DNA of 37,357 bases, taken from NCBI GenBank assembly GCA_016297945.1, contig JAEDFR010000017.1, positions 1 through 37,357 on the forward strand, written 5' to 3'. Positions 1-7,827 of this stretch are shown piece by piece (position 1 is the first letter of the stretch; every line of letters begins with the position of its first letter). Source of the DNA: Lachnospiraceae bacterium. GTDB taxonomy: Bacteria; Bacillota; Clostridia; Lachnospirales; Lachnospiraceae. Under the pieces are notes generated by a model that had not been told where the DNA came from, did no database searches, and saw only the letters and a list, made by a program, of their open reading frames with translations. Both the position numbers and the translations under genes were made by a program.

Positions 1-135
1 AAAGCAGAAGCAAAACCTGCAGCAAAGAAAGCAGCACCTGCTAAAAAGGCAGAAGCAAAACCTGCAACAAAGAAAGCTGCGCCTGCTAAAAAGGCAGAAG
101 CAAAACCTACAGTAAAGAAAGAAGCACCTGCAAAG
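1..135 (+). repeat. 45-bp in-frame tandem repeat, three units
   Basis: Units at 1-45, 46-90 and 91-135 encode KAEAKPAAKKAAPAK, KAEAKPATKKAAPAK and KAEAKPTVKKEAPAK. A partial fourth unit starts at 136. The first two are nearly identical at DNA level and the third has diverged. Copy number may vary between strains, and more copies may lie upstream of the window. Confidence 0.85.
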
Positions 136-249
136 AAAGCTGAAGAAAAACCGGTTGTTGCTAAAACCGCTGAAAAAGCTACAGCAGATACAAAGAAAGT
201 TGCTGTTGCTACAGCAAAGAAAAATGTTGCTAAAAAAGTAACAAAATAA
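1..249 (+). CDS. C-terminal tail of a Lys/Ala/Pro-rich basic protein (5' partial)
   Basis: The reading frame is open from base 1 to the TAA at 247-249, giving the last 82 residues of a protein whose start lies outside the window. The visible part is almost only Lys, Ala, Pro, Glu, Val and Thr. It holds three 15-residue repeats of the type KAEAKPAAKKAAPAK and then a degenerate KKVAVATAKKNVAKKVTK tail. Such tails resemble eukaryotic histone H1 and the basic extensions of some bacterial DNA-binding or ribosome-associated proteins, so nucleic-acid binding is plausible, but the defining domain is missing. A strong terminator follows 30 bases after the stop. Function not assigned. Confidence 0.75.
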   Translation, partial: KAEAKPAAKKAAPAKKAEAKPATKKAAPAKKAEAKPTVKKEAPAKKAEEKPVVAKTAEKATADTKKVAVATAKKNVAKKVTK

Positions 250-278
250 GTATAAAAAAGATTATATTTTATGGAAAG

Positions 279-307
279 TCGGTCGAAACAATTCGACCGA
301 TTTTTTT
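279..307 (+). terminator. Rho-independent terminator
   Basis: A perfect 9-bp stem (TCGGTCGAA at 279-287 with TTCGACCGA at 292-300) has a 4-nt loop and is followed by seven T. It ends the transcript of the Lys/Ala-rich gene. Confidence 0.9.
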
Positions 308-400
308 GTTTTTAGAATCTTTATGACGGCATTTGAAGTACATTTTTGCGATGGATGTTTAAGAATAGCGAAAGGAATATTATAATGCGATAAGTGTGGC

Positions 401-430
401 TTGAATCGTAAAATGGCAGTTTGTTATAAT
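401..430 (+). promoter_or_regulatory. Promoter of the Spo0A-like gene
   Basis: TTGAAT (401-406) and a perfect TATAAT (425-430) are 18 nt apart, about 29 nt before the chosen start codon. Typical housekeeping sigma-A type. I see no Spo0A box or sigma-H site. Confidence 0.6.
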
Positions 431-458
431 TCATGTCATAAGAATGGAGGGATTGAAA

Positions 459-977
459 ATGGAACAACGAAATGTTGTTACAACGAAAGATGATGCGGGT
501 GTTTATCAGATGCTCCAGAATTTACTTAAACAAGATAAAGAATTCCAAATCATGATTACAGTTCCGGCCACAGGAAAAGAGGAAGATGTTCAGGTTGTCT
601 CAACAAGCAATGTCGTATCCGTAAAAAAGGATCTTGAGAAAGATGTGACAGAGATGATTCATGAACTCGGAGTACCTGCACATATTAAGGGTTATCAATA
701 TTTGCGAGAGGCAATTATGATGTCTGTAGAAGATATGGATATGCTGAATTCCATCACAAAAATATTATATCCTTCGATAGCAAAAAAATTTGATACAACA
801 CCAAGCCGTGTGGAAAGAGCAATCAGACATGCCATCGAAGTTGCGTGGAGCAGAGGAAAAATGGAAACTTTGGATGCACTTTTTGGTTATACGATTAATA
901 CTGGAAAAGGCAAACCGACCAATTCCGAATTTATTGCATTGATTGCGGATAAAATCAGATTGTTGTACCGCGATTAA
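459..977 (+). CDS. Spo0A-like regulator with truncated receiver domain
   Basis: A 172-residue protein. Residues 61-172 are a complete, highly conserved Spo0A effector domain (sigA_bind/HTH), including IHELGVPAHIKGY at 67-79 and the recognition-helix segment SRVERAIRHAIEVAWSRG at 116-133. This predicts binding to 0A boxes (family knowledge). The N-terminal 60 residues are too short for a CheY-type receiver (about 120). They begin like one, with an acidic DD pair at 11-12, then reach the linker with no phospho-acceptor Asp or conserved Thr/Lys. Full-length Spo0A is about 260-270 residues. ATG 459 is preferred over 444 because GGAGG at 446-450 sits 8 nt upstream of it. The gene is single, with its own promoter, ahead of glgA. 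It is either a constitutive or decoy regulator, or a remnant. Confidence 0.88.
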   Translation: MEQRNVVTTKDDAGVYQMLQNLLKQDKEFQIMITVPATGKEEDVQVVSTSNVVSVKKDLEKDVTEMIHELGVPAHIKGYQYLREAIMMSVEDMDMLNSITKILYPSIAKKFDTTPSRVERAIRHAIEVAWSRGKMETLDALFGYTINTGKGKPTNSEFIALIADKIRLLYRD

Positions 978-1048
978 GAGGAGAATATGAAGATGAAATT
1001 TACTTCTATCTTTTAATGATATCTTTGATGATATCTTAAAATTGCTAC

Positions 1049-1077
1049 TTTAAAATTAGCCGTTTGCGTGTTATACT
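1049..1077 (+). promoter_or_regulatory. Possible glgA promoter
   Basis: TATACT (1072-1077) is a good -10 box. The only -35 at 17 nt is the weak TTTAAA (1049-1054). The intergenic 978-1134 also holds an imperfect GATATC inverted repeat (about 1014-1040). Confidence 0.35.
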
Positions 1078-1134
1078 TAAATTGTGTGTTTTGACATATT
1101 TTGAGGTATTTTAGCAGACTAACGGAGGTATACA

Positions 1135-2580
1135 ATGAAAAATATACTGTTTGTAGCATCAGAAGGTGTTCCCTTTATTAAAACCGGCGGGTTGGCCGAT
1201 GTTGTTGGTTCACTGCCCAAATGTATTGATAAGCGATACTTTGATATCAGGGTCATACTTCCCAAATATTCTTGTATCAGACAGGATTTAAAGGATAAAA
1301 TGAAATATAGAACACATTTCTATATGGATTACAATTGGAAAAGTGAATATGTCGGTGTTTTAGAAGCTAAGGTAGATGGTATTACATATTATTTTATTGA
1401 CAACGAGTCCATGTTTACCGGCTACAAAATTTACAGCGACAATGTTTTGGATGAGATTACAAAATTTGCGTTCTTTGATAAGGCAGCATTATCTGCTTTG
1501 CCACTGATTGGATTCAGACCGGATATCATTCACTGTCATGACTGGCAGACAGGTCTGGTACCTGTATATCTGAAAGAACGTTTTCAGGGAAATGAATTTT
1601 TCCGTGGAATTAAGACCATTATGACAATTCACAATTTGAAATTCCAAGGAAAATGGAATGTAAAAGATGTAAAAAATATTACCGGTCTTCCGGATTATTT
1701 CTTTACTCCGGATAAATTGGAAGCATATAAAGATGCGAATCTGTTAAAAGGTGGTCTTGTATATGCGGATGCAATCACAACGGTTTCACCTACATATGCG
1801 GAAGAAATTAAAACACCGTTTTATGGAGAAGGGCTTGACGGACTGTTAAATGCCAGAACTAATTCTCTTCGTGGAATTCTGAATGGTATTGATTATCAGG
1901 ACTTTAATCCGACAACAGATAAAAATATTGTGGCTCCTTATGATATTAAGAATTTCCGCAAAGAAAAAGTAAAGAATAAGAGAGCACTTCAGGAAGAGCT
2001 TGGTCTTGATGTGGATGACAAGAAATTTATGATTGGTATTGTTTCCCGTTTGACAGATCAAAAGGGCTTTGACCTGATTGCATATATTATGGATGAGCTT
2101 TGCCAGGAGGATGTACAGATTGTTGTTCTGGGTACGGGTGAAGAGCGCTATGAAAATATGTTCCGTCATTTTGACTGGAAGTATAACAAAAAAGTATCGG
2201 CAAATATCTATTATTCAGATGCTTTATCGCACAAGATTTATGCTGCATCCGATGCATTTTTAATGCCGTCTTTATTTGAACCATGTGGATTAAGTCAGTT
2301 AATGTCATTGCGTTATGGTACAATACCGATTGTTAGGGAAACCGGTGGATTAAAAGATACCGTGCAGGCTTATAATGAATATGAAAGCACCGGAACAGGC
2401 TTTAGTTTTAAAAATTATAACGCACATGAGATGCTTGCAACCATTCGTTATGCAAAGTATATTTTCTATCAGAAAAAACGTGAGTGGAATAAGATGGTAG
2501 ACAGAGCAATGGCTGCTGATTTTTCATGGAATGTATCAGCAAAAAGTTATCAGGAAATGTATGACTGGTTGATTGGCTGA
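1135..2580 (+). CDS. glgA: Glycogen synthase, ADP-glucose type (GT5)
   Basis: This 481-residue protein transfers glucose from ADP-glucose to the non-reducing end of an alpha-1,4-glucan in the cytoplasm, the elongation step of glycogen synthesis. The N-terminal Rossmann half has the KTGGLADV signature (K16-T17-G18-G19-L20) that binds the nucleotide sugar. The second half carries the SLFEPCGLSQL motif with the conserved Glu near residue 382. Length fits GlgA (about 475-490). GGAGG at 1124-1128 sets the start. No glgB, glgC, glgD or glgP lies beside it, so the gene stands alone and the rest of the pathway must be elsewhere. It is followed by its own terminator. GT5 can also include starch-synthase-like paralogues, but nothing here suggests a special role. 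Confidence 0.95.
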   Translation: MKNILFVASEGVPFIKTGGLADVVGSLPKCIDKRYFDIRVILPKYSCIRQDLKDKMKYRTHFYMDYNWKSEYVGVLEAKVDGITYYFIDNESMFTGYKIYSDNVLDEITKFAFFDKAALSALPLIGFRPDIIHCHDWQTGLVPVYLKERFQGNEFFRGIKTIMTIHNLKFQGKWNVKDVKNITGLPDYFFTPDKLEAYKDANLLKGGLVYADAITTVSPTYAEEIKTPFYGEGLDGLLNARTNSLRGILNGIDYQDFNPTTDKNIVAPYDIKNFRKEKVKNKRALQEELGLDVDDKKFMIGIVSRLTDQKGFDLIAYIMDELCQEDVQIVVLGTGEERYENMFRHFDWKYNKKVSANIYYSDALSHKIYAASDAFLMPSLFEPCGLSQLMSLRYGTIPIVRETGGLKDTVQAYNEYESTGTGFSFKNYNAHEMLATIRYAKYIFYQKKREWNKMVDRAMAADFSWNVSAKSYQEMYDWLIG

Positions 2581-2599
2581 GCAAATAAATAAAAAATAT

Positions 2600-2638
2600 A
2601 AGCCCGTCTTTGTGATTGCACAGTAAGACGGGCTTTTT
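2600..2638 (+). terminator. Rho-independent terminator of glgA
   Basis: An 11-bp perfect stem, AAGCCCGTCTT (2600-2610) with AAGACGGGCTT (2625-2635), has a 14-nt loop and is followed by a short T run. Confidence 0.9.
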
Positions 2639-2733
2639 ATATGTCTTGTGCTACTTTCCTGACAAGGAGTGGAATTAGGGGTATATGTAGTAATGAAACA
2701 TATATCTCGGATAACGTAATGTGAGGATTATAT

Positions 2734-4482
2734 ATGGCTTTTGATGGAATTACAATATCGGCACTGGTGGCGGAACTTCGGGAAAAACTGACAGGCGGAC
2801 GTATCAATAAAATCGCCCAGCCGGAAAAAGATGAGCTTTTGCTAACGATTAAGAATCAGGCGAATCAGTATCGTCTGATTATTTCTTCCGATGCATCCCT
2901 GCCACTTTTATATCTTATGAATGAAAATAAAAAAAGTCCTATGACGGCACCGAATTTTTGTATGCTGTTAAGAAAACATATTCAGAATGGCAGAATTATT
3001 TCCATTCATCAGCCCGGATTGGAAAGGGTTGTTGATATTCGAATTGAGCATTTGAATGAGATGGGAGATTTGTGTCAAAAAATTCTGACAGTTGAACTGA
3101 TGGGAAAATACAGTAATATTATTTTTCGTGATGATGAAAAAATTATCGACAGTATGAAACACGTTTCTCAGGCTGTCAGCAGTGTCAGGGAAGTTCTGCC
3201 GGGGCGAAGCTATTTTATTCCGGGGTCTGATAAAGCAGATTTACTTCAATTGGATAAAAAAGAAGAACAAGACGCTTTTCTTGCGGCAATGGAGCAAAGA
3301 AGCGAACCGATATTAAAAATGATATATCAGTATTTTACGGGAGTGGCACCGGTTGTGGCATCGGATATCTGTTTTCGGGCAGGTGTGGATCCGGATAAAC
3401 CGGCATCTTCTTTGGAATTACATGAAAAACAGAGCATACAGGATGCGTTATTAAAACTAAGCAATCGTATTAATCAAAAAGATTTTTTTCCGAATGTTGT
3501 TTATGAAAAAGATACTCCGGTTGAATATGGTGTTTTCCCTTTTTCCTGTTATCCAGGTTTTTTTATAAAAGAATATTCTTCCGTATCGGATTTGCTCTTT
3601 TCATTTTATCAGGAAAAAAGTGCTGTTACGAGAATTCGGCAAAAATCGGTTGATTTGCGCCGGATTATCCAGACGGCAATCGAACGAAATACCAAAAAAC
3701 TGGATCTTCAGCTTTCGCAGTTAAAAGATACGGAAAAAAGGGAGAAATATCGTATCTACGGAGAACTTCTCCATACCTATGGATATGAGGCAAAGGATGG
3801 AGATAAATCGATTACGGTTGTCAATTATTATGATAATAAAGAATTGACCATTCCGTTAAATCCGGAGATTACGGTAATGGAAAATGCAAAAAAATATTTT
3901 GACCGATATGGTAAATTGAAGCGGACATTTGAAGCGCTTTCTACATTAAGTCAGGAAACGAAGGCAGAACTGGATTATTTGGAAAGTGTTATGGTTGCAC
4001 TCAAACTGGCGAAGACGGAAGATGATTTAAACCAGATACGGGAAGAACTGTCAGAAAGCGGATATATCCGCAAAAAGGGAAGTGGGAAAAAAGTCAGATT
4101 GACCAGTAAGCCTTTACATTACGTCAGCAGTGATGGATATCATATGTATGTCGGTAAAAATAATATTCAAAATGATGAGTTGACTTTTCAAATGGCAGAA
4201 GGCGGCGACTGGTGGTTTCACGCGAAAGGTATGCCGGGTTCGCATGTGATTGTCAAATGCAAGGGAGCAGAACTTCCGGATCGTACATTTGAAGAAGCGG
4301 CAAGACTGGCTGCATTTTATTCAAAAGGATTTGAGCAAAATAAGGTTGAGATTGATTATATCCAGAAAAAACATGTGAAGAAACCCAATGGTGCAAAGCC
4401 GGGATTTGTTGTATACTACACCAATTATTCCATGGCGATAGCTCCTGATATTTCCGGCATTACAGAAGTAACAGAAAAATGA
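2734..4482 (+). CDS. rqcH: RqcH, ribosome-associated quality-control protein (NFACT family)
   Basis: A 582-residue NFACT protein, the bacterial counterpart of eukaryotic Rqc2/NEMF, formerly called fibronectin-binding protein A or YloA. The family binds split 50S subunits carrying stalled nascent chains and recruits tRNA-Ala to add C-terminal alanine tails that mark the chain for degradation. The NFACT-N start (MAFDGITISALVAELREKL, with GGRINKI and QP following) is clear. The middle (about 290-450) is charged, fitting the helical/coiled-coil part. NFACT-R (about 460-560) shows GGDWWFHAKGMPGSHVIVK. Start ATG 2734 has a modest GTGAGG ribosome site. The order rqcH-yicC-gmk-rpoZ matches the Bacillus yloA region. 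A surface adhesin role has been claimed for some relatives, but there is no signal peptide here. Confidence 0.95.
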   Translation: MAFDGITISALVAELREKLTGGRINKIAQPEKDELLLTIKNQANQYRLIISSDASLPLLYLMNENKKSPMTAPNFCMLLRKHIQNGRIISIHQPGLERVVDIRIEHLNEMGDLCQKILTVELMGKYSNIIFRDDEKIIDSMKHVSQAVSSVREVLPGRSYFIPGSDKADLLQLDKKEEQDAFLAAMEQRSEPILKMIYQYFTGVAPVVASDICFRAGVDPDKPASSLELHEKQSIQDALLKLSNRINQKDFFPNVVYEKDTPVEYGVFPFSCYPGFFIKEYSSVSDLLFSFYQEKSAVTRIRQKSVDLRRIIQTAIERNTKKLDLQLSQLKDTEKREKYRIYGELLHTYGYEAKDGDKSITVVNYYDNKELTIPLNPEITVMENAKKYFDRYGKLKRTFEALSTLSQETKAELDYLESVMVALKLAKTEDDLNQIREELSESGYIRKKGSGKKVRLTSKPLHYVSSDGYHMYVGKNNIQNDELTFQMAEGGDWWFHAKGMPGSHVIVKCKGAELPDRTFEEAARLAAFYSKGFEQNKVEIDYIQKKHVKKPNGAKPGFVVYYTNYSMAIAPDISGITEVTEK

Positions 4483-4556
4483 TGTAAAACCGAATTGGAT
4501 TTGTCATGAAATGCCCCCGGGTTGGCATATGAGCAGAAACGGAATTGGCGTAAAAC

Positions 4557-4585
4557 TTGACTAGTTTTTTTTCGTGCTTTATAAT
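4557..4585 (+). promoter_or_regulatory. Strong promoter of yicC-gmk-rpoZ
   Basis: TTGACT (4557-4562), a 17-nt spacer, and TATAAT (4580-4585). It lies 59 nt before the chosen yicC start, showing that a longer open frame from TTG 4557 is not the coding start. An 11-bp ATTGGCGTAAA (4544-4554) sits just upstream and recurs twice near 14850. Confidence 0.85.
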
Positions 4586-4643
4586 ATATTGGAGTGCGCG
4601 ACATGGTAGAAAAATAGTCGCGACTTCAGAAAGCGAAAACAAT

Positions 4644-5522
4644 ATGATAAAAAGTATGACAGGGTTTGGACGAGGTGAAGTTTCAGTAGGTCAGCGTAAG
4701 ATTACAGTTGAAATGAAAGCTGTAAACCACCGGTATCTGGACGTCAATATCAAGATGCCGAAAAAACTGAATTTTTTTGATGCATCTATTCGAAATTTGC
4801 TAAAAGAGTATATTCAGAGGGGCAAGGTTGATATTTATATCACATATGAAGATTTATCTGAGCAGACGGTTAGTGTAAAATATCATCCTGATGTTGCGGC
4901 ATCTTATCTTGCCTACTTAAATGACATGGCAGAGAGTTTTTCTTTGGAAAACGATATTCGGGTTTCGACGTTGTCCAGATATCCTGAAGTATTCACGATG
5001 GAAGAACAGGAAATTGATGAAGAAAGTATATGGAAAGTGTTAGAAACTGCCATTCGTGAGGCATGTGAGTCTTTTGTGGAATCGCGTTTAAAAGAGGGCG
5101 AAAATTTAAAAAATGATCTTGTAGGCAAGCTTGATGGTATGCTTAATCTGGTCGATTATATCGAAAAAAATTCGCCCAAGATTATTGAAGAGTACAAACA
5201 GAAATTACAGACCAAAATTCATGATCTGCTTGAGGATAACCGGGTGGATGAGAACCGTCTGTTAATGGAAGTGACGATATTTGCGGATAAGATTTGTGTG
5301 GATGAAGAGATTGTTCGATTAAGAAGCCATATCATGATGGTAAAGAATACCTTGATTGAAGGTGGAAGTATTGGTAGGAAGTTGGATTTCATTGTTCAGG
5401 AAATGAACAGAGAAGCCAATACCATTCTTTCCAAATCAACGGATTTAGAAATTTCAAACCGCGGTATTGAGTTAAAGACTGAAATTGAAAAAGTCAGAGA
5501 ACAGATTCAGAATATTGAGTAG
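4644..5522 (+). CDS. yicC: YicC/YloC family endoribonuclease
   Basis: A 292-residue member of the YicC family, reported as a cytoplasmic endoribonuclease that acts in RNA turnover (family knowledge). The sequence opens with the family signature MIKSMTGFGRGE, followed by VEMKAVNHRYLD, and ends with the conserved region FIVQEMNREANTILSKS before the C-terminal helix. Length fits E. coli YicC (about 287). ATG 4644 is chosen because the open frame upstream overlaps the promoter and homologues start with M-I-x-S-M-T-G-(F/Y)-G. Its ribosome site is weak. The next gene, gmk, starts 9 nt after the stop, so they are co-transcribed. The small gene remA, found between yicC and gmk in Bacillus, is absent. 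Confidence 0.93.
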   Translation: MIKSMTGFGRGEVSVGQRKITVEMKAVNHRYLDVNIKMPKKLNFFDASIRNLLKEYIQRGKVDIYITYEDLSEQTVSVKYHPDVAASYLAYLNDMAESFSLENDIRVSTLSRYPEVFTMEEQEIDEESIWKVLETAIREACESFVESRLKEGENLKNDLVGKLDGMLNLVDYIEKNSPKIIEEYKQKLQTKIHDLLEDNRVDENRLLMEVTIFADKICVDEEIVRLRSHIMMVKNTLIEGGSIGRKLDFIVQEMNREANTILSKSTDLEISNRGIELKTEIEKVREQIQNIE

Positions 5523-5531
5523 GTGACAGTA

Positions 5532-6152
5532 GTGAAAAAAGGTTCATTGATTGTTATTTCCGGTTTTTCGGGAGCAGGAAAAGGAACATTGGTTAAGCGA
5601 CTTTTAGAACTGCATGATGAGTACTCGCTGAGTATTTCCATGACAACCAGATCGCCCCGCCCCGGAGAAGAAAATGGAAAGTCATATTTTTTTGTTTCAG
5701 ATAAAGAATTTGAACAGACTATTGCAGATGATGGATTGTTAGAATATGCCCGCTACTGTAATCATTATTATGGTACACCTCTTGCGTATGTCAATCAATG
5801 TCTGGAAGAAGGAAAAAATGTGATTTTAGAAATCGAAATCCAGGGGGCATTGAAAGTCAAGGAAAAGTTACCTGAGACTATTTTGATTTTTGTTACCCCT
5901 CCTTCGGCAGAAATTTTAAAGGAGCGCCTTGTGGGCAGAGGGACTGAGACGGCTGATGTTATCAGCCAACGTCTTTTTAGAGCGGTTGAAGAATCAAAGG
6001 GTGTTGAACAATATGATTATGTCGTTGTGAACGATGATCTGGATGAATGTGTAGATGATATTCATTCCATTGTAAAAGCATCCCACTGTATATCACAGGA
6101 TTATTTGCAATTGATTGATGAAATTGGAAATGCATTAAGTAAAAATTCATAA
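5532..6152 (+). CDS. gmk: Guanylate kinase
   Basis: 206 residues. Phosphorylates GMP (and dGMP) to GDP with ATP, linking purine salvage and synthesis to GTP and (p)ppGpp pools. The P-loop GFSGAGKGT is at residues 11-19. The GMP-binding segment follows, with TTRSPRPGEENGKSYFF near 35-60 and the ILEIEIQGA strand. Length is typical. Two in-frame GTG codons exist, at 5523 and 5532. The second gives the usual MKKGSL start and has TAGGTGA (5519-5526) at 5 nt, so it is preferred. It sits in the yicC-gmk-rpoZ operon common in Firmicutes. Confidence 0.95.
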   Translation: MKKGSLIVISGFSGAGKGTLVKRLLELHDEYSLSISMTTRSPRPGEENGKSYFFVSDKEFEQTIADDGLLEYARYCNHYYGTPLAYVNQCLEEGKNVILEIEIQGALKVKEKLPETILIFVTPPSAEILKERLVGRGTETADVISQRLFRAVEESKGVEQYDYVVVNDDLDECVDDIHSIVKASHCISQDYLQLIDEIGNALSKNS

Positions 6153-6181
6153 TATGAGGAGTATTTGAAAGGAGAATTATT

Positions 6182-6427
6182 ATGTTACATCCGTCTTATT
6201 CAGACTTAATGAAAGTAGTAAACAGCGAGGTTGAGCCCGGCGAGGCAAAAGTGGTAAACAGCCGTTATTCTATCGTTATGGCAACCAGTAAAAGAGCCAG
6301 ACAGATCATTGATGGGGAAGAACCTTTAGTTGATGCAACGGAAGGAACAAAGCCTTTGTCCATTGCTGTTGATGAGTTAAATCAGGGCAAGATTAAAATT
6401 CTGGGAGATGACGAAGAGGAAGAATAA
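6182..6427 (+). CDS. rpoZ: RNA polymerase omega subunit
   Basis: 81 residues. Omega binds the beta' subunit and helps RNA polymerase assemble. The family pattern is visible: HPSYSDLM at the start, the SRYSIVMATSKRARQI helix with conserved Arg and Lys, and KPLSIAVDELNQGKI. The acidic DDEEEE tail is common. A good AAAGGAG ribosome site lies 7-8 nt before the ATG. It follows gmk by 29 nt, and linkage of gmk and rpoZ is widely conserved. Confidence 0.95.
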   Translation: MLHPSYSDLMKVVNSEVEPGEAKVVNSRYSIVMATSKRARQIIDGEEPLVDATEGTKPLSIAVDELNQGKIKILGDDEEEE

Positions 6428-6501
6428 AGCATATAAGGGGTTGGTGGTCGATAAAATCTATTTTGATTCATCAATCCTTTTCTTTTTTGGTGGATAATGC
6501 T

Positions 6502-7827
6502 ATGAAAATAATGTTTGTTTCACTTGGTTGTGACAAAAATCTGGTGGATACTGAGATGATGCTTGGTATGTTATCAGAAAAAGGATACAGCTTTACCGAT
6601 GATGAAAATGAAGCGGATATTGCAGTTGTAAATACCTGTTGTTTTATCGGTGATGCCAAAGAAGAGAGCATCAATCAACTGCTTGCTCTCGGACAAAAAA
6701 AGACAACAGGTAAATTAAAGGGATTAATTGCGACCGGATGCCTGGCTCAAAGATATGCAAAGGAAATAAGAGAGGATATTCCGGAAGTGGATGTCATTGT
6801 CGGCACCAATGCCATTGATCAGATTGTACAGGCAATTGAAGACGTAAATCTGCACAAAAAAACAGATTTGCTGCGTGATATCAATGAGATTCCGATTTAT
6901 GGAAAAAAACGAATCGTGACAGCAGGTGGATATTATGCATATTTAAAAATAGCCGAAGGCTGTGATAAGCATTGTACGTACTGTATTATACCCAAAGTAC
7001 GTGGGAATTACAGAAGTGTCCCTATGGATACGTTAGTAGAAGAGGCAAAGGAGCTGGCCAAACAGGGAATTAAGGAATTGATTCTGGTTGCCCAGGAAAC
7101 GACGCTATATGGCGTTGATTTATATGGAGAAAAGAAACTGCCGGAATTACTAAAAAAATTATGTGAAATTTCGGGGTTATATTGGATTCGGATTTTGTAT
7201 TGTTATCCGGAAGAGATTACGGATGAATTGATTCAAGTCATAAAAGATGAAAAGAAAATATGTCATTATTTAGACATACCCATTCAGCATGCTTCGGATA
7301 CAATACTTCGCAAAATGGGAAGAAGGACTTCAAATTCGGATTTGCGCAATATCATAGGCACTTTACGGAAGGAAATTCCGGACATTTGTCTGCGTACCAC
7401 TTTGATTGCCGGGTTCCCGGGAGAAATACAAGAAGATCATGAGCAGGTTATGGAGTTTGTTGATGAAATGCAGTTTGACCGTCTTGGCGTTTTTACCTAT
7501 TCGCCGGAAGAAAACACGCCTGCGGCGGAATTTCCTGATCAGATAGAGGAAGACCAAAAAGAGGAGTGGCAGGGGGAACTAATGGAGCTTCAGCAGGAGA
7601 TTGCTTTTGATAAAGCTGCAGACATGATTGGCTGGGAAGGTTATGTAATGATTGAAGGAAAGGTTGCCGATGAAAATGTTTTTGTTGGACGGACATATAA
7701 AGATGCTCCCAATGTAGACGGTCTAGTCTTTGTTTCTTCGGATGAAGAATTTATGAGCGGTGATTTTGTGAAGATAAAAGTTACCGGTTCTTACGAGTAT
7801 GATTTAATAGGAGAGGTTTTAACATGA
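6502..7827 (+). CDS. rimO: Ribosomal protein S12 methylthiotransferase RimO
   Basis: 441 residues. A radical-SAM enzyme with two Fe-S clusters that adds a methylthio group to the conserved Asp of ribosomal protein S12. The N-terminal MTTase domain (UPF0004) has Cys10 (SLGCDKN), Cys46 or Cys47 (NTCCFIG) and Cys80 (ATGCLAQ). The radical-SAM motif CDKHCTYC has cysteines 154, 158 and 161, and a TRAM domain closes the protein. SLGCDKN at the start distinguishes RimO from MiaB, which usually has TYGCQMN. The open frame extends up to TTG 6463, but ATG 6502 has GGTGGA 7 nt upstream and matches family length. Its TGA overlaps the pgsA ATG by 4 nt, which suggests translational coupling. Confidence 0.95.
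   Translation: MKIMFVSLGCDKNLVDTEMMLGMLSEKGYSFTDDENEADIAVVNTCCFIGDAKEESINQLLALGQKKTTGKLKGLIATGCLAQRYAKEIREDIPEVDVIVGTNAIDQIVQAIEDVNLHKKTDLLRDINEIPIYGKKRIVTAGGYYAYLKIAEGCDKHCTYCIIPKVRGNYRSVPMDTLVEEAKELAKQGIKELILVAQETTLYGVDLYGEKKLPELLKKLCEISGLYWIRILYCYPEEITDELIQVIKDEKKICHYLDIPIQHASDTILRKMGRRTSNSDLRNIIGTLRKEIPDICLRTTLIAGFPGEIQEDHEQVMEFVDEMQFDRLGVFTYSPEENTPAAEFPDQIEEDQKEEWQGELMELQQEIAFDKAADMIGWEGYVMIEGKVADENVFVGRTYKDAPNVDGLVFVSSDEEFMSGDFVKIKVTGSYEYDLIGEVLT

Noticed and set aside
4557..4643. N-terminal extension of yicC from TTG 4557
   Set aside because: TTG 4557 is the -35 box of the promoter; family members start at the later ATG.
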